Below, piece by piece: positions 45,407-53,898 of a stretch of DNA of 64,000 nucleotides. Location: the NCBI GenBank assembly GCA_964371945.1, contig CAYJPA010000011.1:1-64000 (forward strand), given 5' to 3'. A program made the position numbers and the translations under genes. Position 1 is the stretch's first letter; every line of letters begins with the position of its first letter. The DNA comes from CAYJPA01 sp964371945 (lineage in GTDB: Bacteria; Chloroflexota; Chloroflexia; Thermomicrobiales; UBA6265). Below the pieces are notes generated by a model. That model did not search any database and had not been told where the DNA came from. It saw only the letters and a list, made by a program, of their open reading frames with translations.

Positions 45407-47887
45407 TCAGGCCAGTCCGTGGCGCACGGCAAACGCGGCAGCGGCGGAGCGCGACTCCAATTGCAGCCTTGAGAGGATCTTGGAAACATGTCCGTTGACC
45501 GTGCGCGGGCTGACAAAGAGTGCTGCGGCGATCTCCCGGTCGCTTAGCCCTTGAGCAACCAAGCTCAGTACCTCGCGCTCACGCGCCGTCAATCCCAGAG
45601 CCATCACTGGCTCGATTAGCTCCGGCTCCTCGGGTGAGACAACTGGTTCCGGAACACTGAGCGCCTCAGCGACCGCCTCCTCCGTCGAAAGGGCCTCACC
45701 TTGCTCCCACGCGAGGGCAAAACTCTGCTTCGAGAGGGCCGAACGAGCCAATGCAACTCCCCGGCTTGGTCGAGGCTGTTGCCACCGTTGAAGATCTGTT
45801 CCGAGCCGCTCGTGTAGCGCGGCTGCCGCGCCATAGAGTCGCGCGGCCTGGTCAGCATGCCCCCCAGCCGCGGCAACGTCGGCGATCCCGGTCATCGCAT
45901 CGGCAAGAAGGAAGAGGTCGAGATGCGCTTTCGCGAACTGCGCGCTCTCCCGATATGCGGCTAGAGCATTCACAATGTCGCCGCGATCGCAAGCAAGATC
46001 GCCAAGGATACGAAGCGTTGAAGCCTGAACCCATGTGAAGCCGAGCGCACGCTGTCGCTCGAGGGCTACCTCCAAATAAGTGGACGCCGCTTCGCCGTCA
46101 CCGCGAGCGGCGGCGGCCTGACCCATCCAGGTCAAGGCGACGCTCTCGAGATGTGGCGCCGTCGGACTTGCGCCTGCAAGAGTCCGAAACTGCATTAGCG
46201 CCTCCTGTAGGTGCATCGCCGTCTTCGGGTGATCTCCGCGCACTAAGTCGATTGCCCCAAGTTCCAAAAAGGCAAGACCCGCTGTTTCCGCATCCCGGCA
46301 AGACTGCGCGACGTTCAGCGCCTCGACCTGAAACTCGTACGCCGCGCCCACGTCGCACCGGTGGCGTGCCAGCCAACCTGCGGTATAGAGCGCTCCGGCA
46401 CGAGCAACCGTTGACGCGGCATCTGTCCAACTGAGGACCCGTTGGGTTAATTGCCACCCTTCGCGTAGGTGGCCGCAAGCAACCCAGAAATAGGCAAGCG
46501 CATGAACCAGACGAAGAGCGAACTGGCTCGAGTTTGCCGATTCCGCCCAAAGCAATGTCGCCCTAAAATTCTCGTACTCGGCATCGAAACGCGTGAAAAA
46601 GGCATTTGCCGACGGACCAAAGAGGGACTCGCGACCGGACAACGCCAGCTCGAGCGCCCACTCAGCATGGGCAGCCCGGACCGCCTTTTCTTCGCCGCTG
46701 GCCGCAAGCATCTCGAGGCCAAACTCCCGCACCGTCTCCAGCATCCTGTAGCGGTACCCCGTCGTCACCTGGTCCCCGCCTTGCCGTAGCAGGCTCTTTT
46801 CGACCAACGAGAAGACGCCGTCAATGACCATCAACGGAACGACACGATGCTGGACCAAGTTTCGCCCGGGAGTGTTGTTTCCCTCCGCGACCTCGTCGCG
46901 CGCTCCTGTCGTTCGTTCAACACTCTCAAGCACCGCCTCGGCTGCTTCTAACGTGAATCCGCCCTTGAAGACGCTCAACCGGCGGAAGAGAACCTGCTCT
47001 CCGAGCGTCAGCAAATCGTGGCTCCAGGCAACGGTCTCTCGCATCGTTCGCTGCCGCTCTGGAGCATCTCGCCGACCGCCGGCAAGCAGCGGAAGGGCAA
47101 GCTCCAGCCGTGCAAGCAACGCCTCGGGTGGCAGGGCAGGAACCCGGGCCGCTGCTAGCTCGATCGCCAACGGCAGCCCATCGAGGCGCCGGCAGATTTC
47201 AACGATCGTTGCCGCGTTCTCTGTTGAAAGGGTCAAACGCGGATCTGCTGCCTGAGCGCGCTCAACAAACAAACGCACCGCCGGCGCGGCCGCGATCTCT
47301 GCTATCGACGCTCTCTCTGGCGCAACCGGCAGCGTGAGCGGCAAAATCGGCACATCGTACTCGCCGGTCAGTCGCAACACCAAACGGCTCGTGGCCAAGA
47401 CGCGTAGGCCCGAGCAGGCGTTGAGCAGCTCGCTGATCAGCGGCGCTGCGTCCGCCACCTGTTCCACACTGTCCAAAATCAGCAACAGACGCATTTGCCG
47501 AAGGCGAGAAACGAGATGGTCGAGCAGTTGATCGTCACTGCCGTCGGTGATGTCGAAGGCTCGCGCGATGGTCGGTAACACCAGGACCGGATCGTGCACT
47601 CCTTCGAGCGCCACGAAAACCAAGCCGTCAGGGAAATCACCCGTCACTTCGTCCGCGACGGCCAACGCCAGACGCGTCTTCCCCACCCCACCGGGGCCGG
47701 TCAAGATCACGAGTGCGACGTTATCCCGTCGCAGCAACGCCACGATCGTCTCGATTTCGTGCTCGCGACCGATCAATCGGGTGCGTGGCCGTGGCAGGTG
47801 CGTGGCCCGCGAAGCCTTAGCGGTCATCTCAGATGAGATCGACACAAGGCGGAGCGGAGTTCGTTCGGCGGTTTGGTCATCCGCCAT
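45407..47887 (-). CDS. NB-ATPase/TPR regulator with LuxR-type HTH
   Basis: An 826-residue transcription regulator. An AAA/NB-ARC-like ATPase has Walker A GPGGVGKT near residue 61, Walker B RLLLILDSVEQ and the LDGLPLAIELAAAR motif. A TPR-rich middle spans about 400-740. A C-terminal LuxR helix-turn-helix reads LTAREREVLSLVAQGLSDREIAAALFVSPRT. This is the 'predicted ATPase plus LuxR' architecture (LAL/SARP-like) of Actinobacteria and Chloroflexota. A ligand presumably binds the TPR part and triggers DNA binding. The ATG at 47887 follows GGGAG; longer frames upstream have no better site. Target unknown. Confidence 0.88.
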   Translation of the reverse strand: MADDQTAERTPLRLVSISSEMTAKASRATHLPRPRTRLIGREHEIETIVALLRRDNVALVILTGPGGVGKTRLALAVADEVTGDFPDGLVFVALEGVHDPVLVLPTIARAFDITDGSDDQLLDHLVSRLRQMRLLLILDSVEQVADAAPLISELLNACSGLRVLATSRLVLRLTGEYDVPILPLTLPVAPERASIAEIAAAPAVRLFVERAQAADPRLTLSTENAATIVEICRRLDGLPLAIELAAARVPALPPEALLARLELALPLLAGGRRDAPERQRTMRETVAWSHDLLTLGEQVLFRRLSVFKGGFTLEAAEAVLESVERTTGARDEVAEGNNTPGRNLVQHRVVPLMVIDGVFSLVEKSLLRQGGDQVTTGYRYRMLETVREFGLEMLAASGEEKAVRAAHAEWALELALSGRESLFGPSANAFFTRFDAEYENFRATLLWAESANSSQFALRLVHALAYFWVACGHLREGWQLTQRVLSWTDAASTVARAGALYTAGWLARHRCDVGAAYEFQVEALNVAQSCRDAETAGLAFLELGAIDLVRGDHPKTAMHLQEALMQFRTLAGASPTAPHLESVALTWMGQAAAARGDGEAASTYLEVALERQRALGFTWVQASTLRILGDLACDRGDIVNALAAYRESAQFAKAHLDLFLLADAMTGIADVAAAGGHADQAARLYGAAAALHERLGTDLQRWQQPRPSRGVALARSALSKQSFALAWEQGEALSTEEAVAEALSVPEPVVSPEEPELIEPVMALGLTAREREVLSLVAQGLSDREIAAALFVSPRTVNGHVSKILSRLQLESRSAAAAFAVRHGLA

Positions 47888-48294
47888 CAAGGGTTCTCCC
47901 GCGAATCTGCGCTCCGACACACTAAGGCACAGATTGCCCATTGACGAACCGATTGCGAAGCGTGTGGCAGAGTTCCCTAATCTTAGCGGAGGTGCGCCCA
48001 ACGTGCTCGACCGGAACCAAGGGTTGCCTGAACGGCAGTAACGCCTATCCGCCACCGCGGGCTCTTGACCGTCGCCTCATCGCTCACCTATCGCGGACAA
48101 GGTCCTCATCAGTACTGGAGTACGTGAAGAATGGGGAGCCCTCGCCTCCGCCGTCAGCGAAGCCGGCGACTGCACCGAAGAGCCCATACCTCACGCGAAC
48201 ATCGTCATGATGTCGCGATGATCGGGCTGGTTGCGACGAACGACCTCGGACCCAACGGCAGTTCACTACCGGCCGATAGTGTTGGCTTGTGGAA
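47888..48294. other. Intergenic region upstream of the LuxR regulator
   Basis: About 400 bases. No gene recognised. It should contain the promoter of the regulator. Confidence 0.4.
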
Positions 48295-48681
48295 TTACTG
48301 CAGTTGGGTAGTCCGGTCCGACTCCAGCCAGTTGACGGCCTCTTCGAACGAGGCAAACGAGCGCACTCGCATCCCGCGCGTCCGACTGAAACGCGCGAAA
48401 AAATTGGCGCGATCGAAATCCTGCTCCGGCGGCAGTACCGCAATCTTGCGCCCGCGCATTACATCCAGATCCGCTAGGTGGTACGCCAGATCCCACAGTT
48501 CCCCAACCGTCATCGCGCTCTCTGCCCGGCGCGCGTCAAAGATAACGTCGAAGTCGTCCAGCTCTTCACCTGCCGCGGCGACCTTCGCAAGGAGGCTTCT
48601 GCTGGTGCCAAGGTCAAGTTTGCCGTCGGCCATTGAGCGGACCACGTCATGACTGTGGACGATCCGTACATCGGTTGCCAT
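48295..48681 (-). CDS. STAS/SpoIIAA-like small protein
   Basis: A 128-residue protein resembling the STAS/SpoIIAA-like 'AspA/DUF' proteins: FDVIFDARRAESAMTVGELWDLA, then RGRKIAVLPPEQDFDRANFFARFS and MRVRSFASFEEAVNWLE. The start at 48681 follows GGGGAGGTGGGG. Anti-sigma-antagonist activity is not implied, because the phosphorylatable Ser of SpoIIAA is not evident. Role unknown. Confidence 0.58.
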   Translation of the reverse strand: MATDVRIVHSHDVVRSMADGKLDLGTSRSLLAKVAAAGEELDDFDVIFDARRAESAMTVGELWDLAYHLADLDVMRGRKIAVLPPEQDFDRANFFARFSRTRGMRVRSFASFEEAVNWLESDRTTQLQ

Positions 48682-48959
48682 GCCCCACCTCCCCTCGGCC
48701 GCTTCGGTCAGCGTTTTCACCAGCACTTTGCTCGAGTATCCACCCAATGCTTCTGGTCGGTCGTTGGGTATCATGACGATGCCGGCCACACGTCCGATCC
48801 GCGATCTCGCCGGTCGTACGTCCATCTCAATCCAGCCGGTTCACGGGGCCATTTGCCCCTTCCGATATAAGCACTGTGCCGTTTGCGTGGTGTTGTCCAG
48901 GACGCGCCGAATTCTATCTGGTTTTGCCGTCGTTGCCTGGAACGCGCGATATCTCCAGG

Positions 48960-50168
48960 TCAATCCTCCCTTGCCTTGCTGTCGCCTTTGAAGGTCATGA
49001 TCGGATGCAACGTGTGCGCAACCTCAACCAGATCAGCTTGCCGGCCGATCACTGCCTCGATGTCTTTGTACGCGCCGGGCGCTTCGTCAACGTAGCTCAT
49101 CGACGGCCTTGAATACGTTCCCGCGAGCGACGCCGCGAATTCCGCGTGGGTGATCGCCGTTTGCGCTGCCTTGCGGCCCATCCGCCGACCCGCGCCGTGC
49201 GAGCAGGACTTCAAGCTTGCTTCATTCCCGATTCCGCGAACGATGTAGCTGGCCGAGCCCATAGAACCCGGAATGATGCCGAGCTGACCTTCATACGCGC
49301 TCGTCGCTCCCTTGCGATGCACCATCAGGAGGAGTCCACCGTGCTCTTCGATAGTGGCAAAGTTGTGGTGGATGTTGATGAACAGCCCCGCGGTCGCGTC
49401 AATGCCCGAAAAATCATCGGCAGTCAACTGCTTCAGCAACGCCTCATGCATCCGCGCGATCATCCGTTTGCGGCTCTCGAGCGCAAAGTCCGTCGCCCAG
49501 GTCATATCCTCCAGATAGTCCTGACCGGTTTCGTCATCGAGCGGCAATGACGCGAGGTCGTCGCCAGCTGCCAACGCTCGCTTCCGGCTGGTCTCGATCG
49601 CCAGCTTGTGGTAGTGACCGGCGATGCGCAGACCCGTGTGACGACTACCCGAATGCACCATCAACCAGATGCGCCCCTCCTCGTCGGATTGCGCTTCCAA
49701 GAAGTGGTTCCCGCCGCCGAGCGTGCCGAGCTGAACCGCGGCTTTGCCTTTCACAAGCTGCTGCAGCTCCCCGGCGCGCAACGGCCGGTCGAGCGCACCG
49801 AGCTCTTGCGGCCGCTTGTGCCAGCTAAACCCGGTGGGGATATCGCGGGCGATCTGTCCTGCCCACTGCCGCCAGAAGGTCCGGTCCATTCGCTCGCGGT
49901 CGTAATGTATGCCGGTATCAACTGCGCACATGCCGCAACCGATATCGACCCCGACCGCGTTCGGCAGCACCGAATCGATCGTCGGAAACACGCAGCCGAT
50001 CGTAATGCCAAACCCGACATGGCAATCGGGCATCACCGCGATCGCCGGTCCAACCTCAGGATGCTTCGCCGCATTCTGCAGCTGTTCCATAGCGCCCGCT
50101 TCGATCTCCTCGACCGGCAACCACGTCCTGATCTCCGCATTGAATTCAGGCGATGTAATAGTGCGCAT
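48960..50168 (-). CDS. rtcB: RtcB RNA ligase
   Basis: A 402-residue RtcB-family protein that joins 2',3'-cyclic-phosphate and 5'-OH RNA ends using GTP and Mn. Metal and active-site motifs are present: MPDCHVGFG, GVDIGCGM (Cys of the Mn site), GTLGGGNHFLE, HSGSRHTG and SCSHGAGRRM with the His that is guanylylated. The ATG at 50168 starts MRTITSPEF. Slightly shorter than E. coli RtcB. No RtcA or archease neighbour is present. It could act in RNA repair during stress. Confidence 0.95.
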   Translation of the reverse strand: MRTITSPEFNAEIRTWLPVEEIEAGAMEQLQNAAKHPEVGPAIAVMPDCHVGFGITIGCVFPTIDSVLPNAVGVDIGCGMCAVDTGIHYDRERMDRTFWRQWAGQIARDIPTGFSWHKRPQELGALDRPLRAGELQQLVKGKAAVQLGTLGGGNHFLEAQSDEEGRIWLMVHSGSRHTGLRIAGHYHKLAIETSRKRALAAGDDLASLPLDDETGQDYLEDMTWATDFALESRKRMIARMHEALLKQLTADDFSGIDATAGLFINIHHNFATIEEHGGLLLMVHRKGATSAYEGQLGIIPGSMGSASYIVRGIGNEASLKSCSHGAGRRMGRKAAQTAITHAEFAASLAGTYSRPSMSYVDEAPGAYKDIEAVIGRQADLVEVAHTLHPIMTFKGDSKARED

Positions 50169-50307
50169 TGAGACACCTCGATCCTTATCAACCACGCTTA
50201 ACTCCTATGTCCGAGCGAGATCTACCTCGCGTGCACGCCTTTCTACAACGCGGTCGCGGTTCCATTTGTCAGATGAGTCGTCGCGAGGAGATTAGACTGC
50301 GAGCCGG

Positions 50308-50483
50308 CTATCCGGCCGAAGGAGGAGCTGCGAGAAGGTGTGAGCGCCTGACATCCGAATTGTCTCGGCTGTTTCGTGTGAACAGCGTCAGGTCATGCTC
50401 GATAGCAGTGGCTGCCGTAAGGAGATCGAACGCTCTCGATCTTTCTTGCCGGCCGAGCCCGCGAGGAACGAGCAATAAGACGA
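50308..50483 (-). pseudogene. C-terminal remnant of a PIN-domain (VapC-like) toxin
   Basis: The minus strand downstream of the antitoxin reads RSRAFDLLTAATAIEHDLTL and then FTRNSRD in one frame to the TAG at 50308-50310, closely resembling the last third of VapC toxins (DLLIAA..H..TLVTRN). The N-terminal two-thirds, with the first acidic residues and any start codon, is missing. The frame begins inside the antitoxin stop region. The module therefore lacks a working toxin. Confidence 0.72.
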
Positions 50484-50750
50484 TTACAGGCGTGGACGGC
50501 CGATGCTGTCTTGATCGCGTTCTTCTCTTATCTGCTCGAGAAATTCCTTGACATTAAACCCTTTAAGGCTTCCCGCTGCTGCTTGAAGCGCGGCTCGCTC
50601 GCGCACTGGATCGTAGTTGACGAAGAGAGCTTCATCCTCACGAGCTAGGCGGTATCGAACACCGGAGCGCAGCAGCGTCACCGGCGCGGAATCCACGGCA
50701 TCCAGAAGTTCATTCAGCTCGCTTGTTGGCTCCACCCTCAAGGTTCTCAT
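50484..50750 (-). CDS. Phd/VapB-type antitoxin, orphaned
   Basis: An 88-residue antitoxin-like protein (MRTLRVEPTSELNELLDAVDSAPV, then GVRYRLAREDEALFVNYDPVRERAAL). This matches the small antitoxins found next to PIN toxins. GGGAGG nine bases upstream supports the ATG. Its partner is truncated (50308-50483). It may act in trans on other toxins or be decaying. Confidence 0.72.
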   Translation of the reverse strand: MRTLRVEPTSELNELLDAVDSAPVTLLRSGVRYRLAREDEALFVNYDPVRERAALQAAAGSLKGFNVKEFLEQIREERDQDSIGRPRL

Positions 50751-50933
50751 GTTTACTACACCTCCCGTTGTGAAAACCTTCGAAAGAGCATATCAATTGC
50801 CAAAGGAGTTGGAGCTTGCTTGTCGTCGTTTCGTGGAATTGGACAGCGTCCATGCCGAACGGCAATCGTGTCCCGGTAAGTTTAGTCCCCGAAGATTGTG
50901 CCCAACCCAAAATCGTTAGTTTCGGTCCATATG

Positions 50934-51272
50934 TCAACGACGCGGGGTCGTGGCTGATGGATGTAATTTCTGGGCTTCCATATAATTCTTGAGGACGTCA
51001 TTCATCTGTACTTGGTATCCGGATCCTTGTGATCTGAACCATTCGATCACGTCCGAATCCAGACGTACTGTGATTTTTTGCTTTGGCTGTGGGATTCCTG
51101 CTCGAAGTGTGCTTCGATCGAACTCGCCCTCTTCCTCGCGATCGATCGAGGCTTCAATTTCCTCGTCTGAGAGTGCGTCGAGCCGTGCATAGTCAGTGAG
51201 GTCTCCGCCTCCGCGTCGAATCTCATCAATCTCTTCGGCTGTGTAGCGAACGATAGTCTCGCTTTTCAGCAT
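50934..51272 (-). CDS. brnA: BrnA-type antitoxin
   Basis: A 112-residue antitoxin with an acidic N-terminal helix region (TAEEIDEIRRGGGDLTDYARL) and a C-terminal ribbon-helix-helix DNA-binding part (KQKITVRLDSDVIEWFRSQGSGYQVQMNDVLKNYM). The 'DVIEWFR..G.GYQ..MN..L..YM' phrase is the BrnA/ribbon-helix-helix signature. The ATG at 51272 follows GAGGAG and lies inside the toxin gene, a 47-base overlap. It should repress the operon together with BrnT. Confidence 0.88.
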   Translation of the reverse strand: MLKSETIVRYTAEEIDEIRRGGGDLTDYARLDALSDEEIEASIDREEEGEFDRSTLRAGIPQPKQKITVRLDSDVIEWFRSQGSGYQVQMNDVLKNYMEAQKLHPSATTPRR

Positions 51273-51504
51273 CTCGTGCCCTCCTCGCAGAAATGAGCCT
51301 GATGTTACTACCACGCCAGGTCCAGATGACGGTGTACATTCGCCGATCAATTTCCCCGGTCGTAGCAAAACGCTCTTCTTCAGTGCGAAAACTCTCAACT
51401 GTGACAACTGGTCGCCCATCGAACAGCGACGATACCAAAGCAAAATCAAGGTTGTGCTTTTCCAGGTTGCTCTTGCGCTTGGATTCGTCCCACTCGAACT
51501 GCAT
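51226..51504 (-). CDS. brnT: BrnT-type ribonuclease toxin
   Basis: A 92-residue RelE-superfamily toxin of the BrnT family. It has the defining start FEWDESKRKSNLEKHNLDF, a catalytic patch with Arg/Glu near FRTEEERFATTGE and the end IRLISARRARDAEKRDY. BrnT cleaves RNA when BrnA is absent. Toxin-first order with overlapping antitoxin is standard for this family. Intact, so probably functional. Confidence 0.9.
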   Translation of the reverse strand: MQFEWDESKRKSNLEKHNLDFALVSSLFDGRPVVTVESFRTEEERFATTGEIDRRMYTVIWTWRGSNIRLISARRARDAEKRDYRSLHSRRD

Positions 51505-51602
51505 TTTGGAAGGATAGGGCTGATCGCATTCACTGTTCCAATTGAATGGCTCCTCATCGGATCTATCCTGCTGTCCCGCTTGTGCTCAAACGACAAAATC
51601 TT

Positions 51603-51618
51603 GGTAGTGGGTCAGTTT
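51603..51618 (+). repeat. Left inverted repeat of the element
   Basis: GGTAGTGGGTCAGTTT, 16 bases, perfectly inverse to the right end; identity stops immediately after. Confidence 0.75.
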
Positions 51619-51733
51619 CAAATTGGGTAGCGCTTGCTACGTCAAAACGCCAAGAATTGCATAGATTTTACTGGTTGGCTTCACGCGAGGCGATGTTTGA
51701 TCAGGAGTCGGCGCGGTTTCCCCAACCGCGAAG

Positions 51734-51747
51734 TGGGAGCGCTCCCG
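51734..51747. promoter_or_regulatory. Second LacI-family (CelR/CebR-like) operator-like palindrome
   Basis: TGGGAGCGCTCCCG, identical to the operator at 55922 except for the last base. It sits 131 bases inside the left inverted repeat, and no sugar gene is adjacent. It could be a relic of an earlier gene neighbourhood or a site used to influence the nearby operons. Confidence 0.55.
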
Positions 51748-51775
51748 TGTTTTGCTGTCACACATTCGGGGAGGA

Positions 51776-52387
51776 TTATGGCGCGATTCCGATGAGGACG
51801 AGAGGGACGGCCGGCACGCCGCGTCCCTGGCGGATGACGTTGTACAACTCGCGTTCGTAATATGCGATTCCAGACGACATCTCATTGGTCATTTCCTTCA
51901 TCGCCAATACCTCGACTCCAACGTCGATCTTGTCGCCAACGTAGAACGCCATGTGTTTCACAAACAGATCGAATGCCACAAAACTGTATTTGCCGAATTG
52001 AACCTCGACAGCAATTCGATCCTTCACAAAGTCCGTTTGGTTGAATGTTGAAATGGGCGTAAAGCCAGCTTCTTCGATTTCGCGCTTTTGCTCGCCCGCG
52101 GGAAGCGGAACAGTCTTGCGGATCAATCGCTCATCAGTCGTCACCCAATACGATGTCCTGGATTCATGCCAGCCTCGTTGTGAGAATTCCTCCTTGAATC
52201 GGATATTGAGGTGCTCCGGTGAGAAGAACATGCAACCAACTTTGCGTCGTTCCTCGTATACCTTCGTCCTAACTTCCTCGGCATCAATAAGGCCAATGAC
52301 CTCTACGATGTCGGTCCAAACCTGCGGCCTGTGAACCTGAATATGCTCCCAACCATTGAGGTGGGAATACTGTTCGACGATCCGCAT
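51776..52387 (-). CDS. BglII-like type II restriction endonuclease
   Basis: A 203-residue protein that matches what I recall of the BglII family: YSHLNGWEHIQVHRPQVW near the start, DAEEVRTKV, SYWVTTDERLIRK, and the conserved end NQTDFVKDRIAVEVQFGKYSF, FDLFVKHMAFY and YYERELYNVIRQGRGVPA. The catalytic EVQ (in AVEVQF) with an upstream Asp fits the PD-(D/E)XK-like BglII active site. Predicted target AGATCT, by homology only. One base separates it from the methyltransferase stop. Confidence 0.82.
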   Translation of the reverse strand: MRIVEQYSHLNGWEHIQVHRPQVWTDIVEVIGLIDAEEVRTKVYEERRKVGCMFFSPEHLNIRFKEEFSQRGWHESRTSYWVTTDERLIRKTVPLPAGEQKREIEEAGFTPISTFNQTDFVKDRIAVEVQFGKYSFVAFDLFVKHMAFYVGDKIDVGVEVLAMKEMTNEMSSGIAYYERELYNVIRQGRGVPAVPLVLIGIAP

Positions 52388-52388
52388 G

Positions 52389-53258
52389 CTAGTGACCGCC
52401 GTTGCGTAGCTTTGGATCGTAGACGGGTTTGCCCATCGGCCGGGTCCGCAGGATTCCCGCTCTCAGCGCTCGCACGCGTTCCCAGGCGACATCGATATAT
52501 TCCTGTTCGATGTCGCAACCGTGGCCGTTTCGCTCGTGCATAAGCGCAGCAATCACCGAGGTTCCGACGCCAACGTACGGATCGAAGACGCTATCGCCCT
52601 CATTGGTCAGCGAGAGCACAAGCCGTTCGATCAATTCGACGGGAAACTGGCAGGGGTGAATCGTCTTTTCGATGTGGTTGTTCTTGACGTTCGGGATGAC
52701 CCATACATCGCTCGGATTCTTGCCAAGCGGATTGCCGGAAAGCTCACCGATCCGCGGTCCCTTGAAGTGCCGTTTGTTGGGGTACTTCGAGGGGACGCGT
52801 ACGGGGTCGAGATTGAACGTGTAGTCTCGCGTCTTGGTAAACCACAAGATCGTCTCATAGCGCCCTGAGAATCGCTTCGACGCGTGTAGACCATGCTCGA
52901 AGTGCCAGACGATCCGATTGCGAAGCATGAGTCCGTGGTCTTTGAACGTGTGATAGAGAACGATGTCGAGTGGAACAACCTCGCCGTCCGGTGCGATGTG
53001 ATTGCCGACTTGCCAACAAATCGATCCTTGTGGATGTAGGAGCCGAACACACTCGGAAATCACCTGAGCCTGTGAGGCGAGATAGGTTTCGAGTGTTTTT
53101 CTCTTCTCGTAAGACTTCCCGATGTTGTATGGCGGCGAGGTGACGATGAGCTTCATGCTCTCCGAGGGAATGTCGCGCATATAGGCGAGATTGTCCGCGC
53201 ATTCGATGTGCGCTTTTGCGTTGCTCATCGTTGGGAAGATCGCGAGCTGCTGAGTCAC
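52389..53258 (-). CDS. DNA methyltransferase (beta class, probable N4-cytosine) of the BglII-like system
   Basis: A 289-residue amino-methyltransferase. The catalytic motif IV SPPYNIGKSY comes first (near residue 41), and motif I DPYVGVGTSV is near the C-terminus, which is the beta-class order. SPPY suggests N4-cytosine methylation, as in M.BglII. Conserved QVGNH and KTIHPCQFP segments are also present. The GTG start at 53258 follows GAGGAG, and the upstream gene's stop lies just before it. It protects host DNA from the adjacent nuclease. Confidence 0.88.
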   Translation of the reverse strand: MTQQLAIFPTMSNAKAHIECADNLAYMRDIPSESMKLIVTSPPYNIGKSYEKRKTLETYLASQAQVISECVRLLHPQGSICWQVGNHIAPDGEVVPLDIVLYHTFKDHGLMLRNRIVWHFEHGLHASKRFSGRYETILWFTKTRDYTFNLDPVRVPSKYPNKRHFKGPRIGELSGNPLGKNPSDVWVIPNVKNNHIEKTIHPCQFPVELIERLVLSLTNEGDSVFDPYVGVGTSVIAALMHERNGHGCDIEQEYIDVAWERVRALRAGILRTRPMGKPVYDPKLRNGGH

Positions 53259-53262
53259 CGCC

Positions 53263-53526
53263 TCACTCCTCAGATTGTGATTCCGCTGGTTTCTTCCACC
53301 GTGTGGCCGCGGCCTGCTGCGCGATCTCTTTTCGCCGCTCCGGCGTCAGCGCGTCCGCGCGCGCCTTGCCACCCTTTGCGCCGCCTAATCGACCGAGCGC
53401 AACAGCGGCGGGGTTCTTGCCCTCGTCTGGATCAGGACGCGGTTCCTCGTTCGTGGTTTCGCCCACGATGAACGCCGCGAGTTGGTTGAGGTCGTACGGC
53501 GCTTTGTTGCTTGAGCGTTTAGGCAT
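53263..53526 (-). CDS. Small basic protein with GGxKGGKAR motif
   Basis: An 87-residue protein with an acidic middle (EEPRPDPDEGKNP) and a C-terminal ALGRLGGAKGGKARADALTP, then RRKEIAQQAAATRW. That C-terminal pattern is frequent in small plasmid- and island-encoded proteins and looks nucleic-acid binding. It lies between DUF3467 and the methyltransferase in one operon. Function unknown. Confidence 0.65.
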   Translation of the reverse strand: MPKRSSNKAPYDLNQLAAFIVGETTNEEPRPDPDEGKNPAAVALGRLGGAKGGKARADALTPERRKEIAQQAAATRWKKPAESQSEE

Positions 53527-53559
53527 GTCGCCAGTATGCCACGACTCCGTCGCTAGCGC

Positions 53560-53898
53560 CTACGGTTCGGTTTGTGAATCCTCTGACGTTGAGTCTTGCG
53601 GAAGCCTTGGAATCGGGCCGTGTTGGGCTTCGTACCTCTTGATGCTGTCGTTCAGTACCTGCGCGAACAGGGCGGTATGTTGCGGGGAGAGAATAACTGT
53701 CGCAACATTCCGGATGAGCATGCGCTCCTCGGTGGCCTCCATGAGGAGGCCGAAATCCATCGTGAAGTCCCAGAACGAAGTACGGAAAGAGACGTTGTTC
53801 GCATAGAACGTGGGCACACCTTCGGCGGTGATTAGCTCGATCCTCTGCGAACGAGACATTTCCCCCGTCTTCACTTGACCACCGTCGTTTTCTGTCAT
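53560..53898 (-). CDS. DUF3467 family protein
   Basis: A 112-residue protein with the DUF3467 pattern: TFYANNVSFRTSFWDFTMDFG, IRNVATVILSPQHTALFAQVLNDSI and a Pro-rich tail. Members are small beta-rich proteins of unknown function. Its ATG overlaps the stop of the helix-turn-helix gene (TAATG), so the two are coupled. Confidence 0.82.
   Translation of the reverse strand: MTENDGGQVKTGEMSRSQRIELITAEGVPTFYANNVSFRTSFWDFTMDFGLLMEATEERMLIRNVATVILSPQHTALFAQVLNDSIKRYEAQHGPIPRLPQDSTSEDSQTEP

Noticed and set aside
51776..53258. Depletion of AGATCT sites as support for BglII specificity
   Set aside because: Several AGATCT sites are visible in the window (for example near 3895, 20276, 30704, 42616, 42724 and 54120), so no depletion is evident; a proper genome count would be needed.
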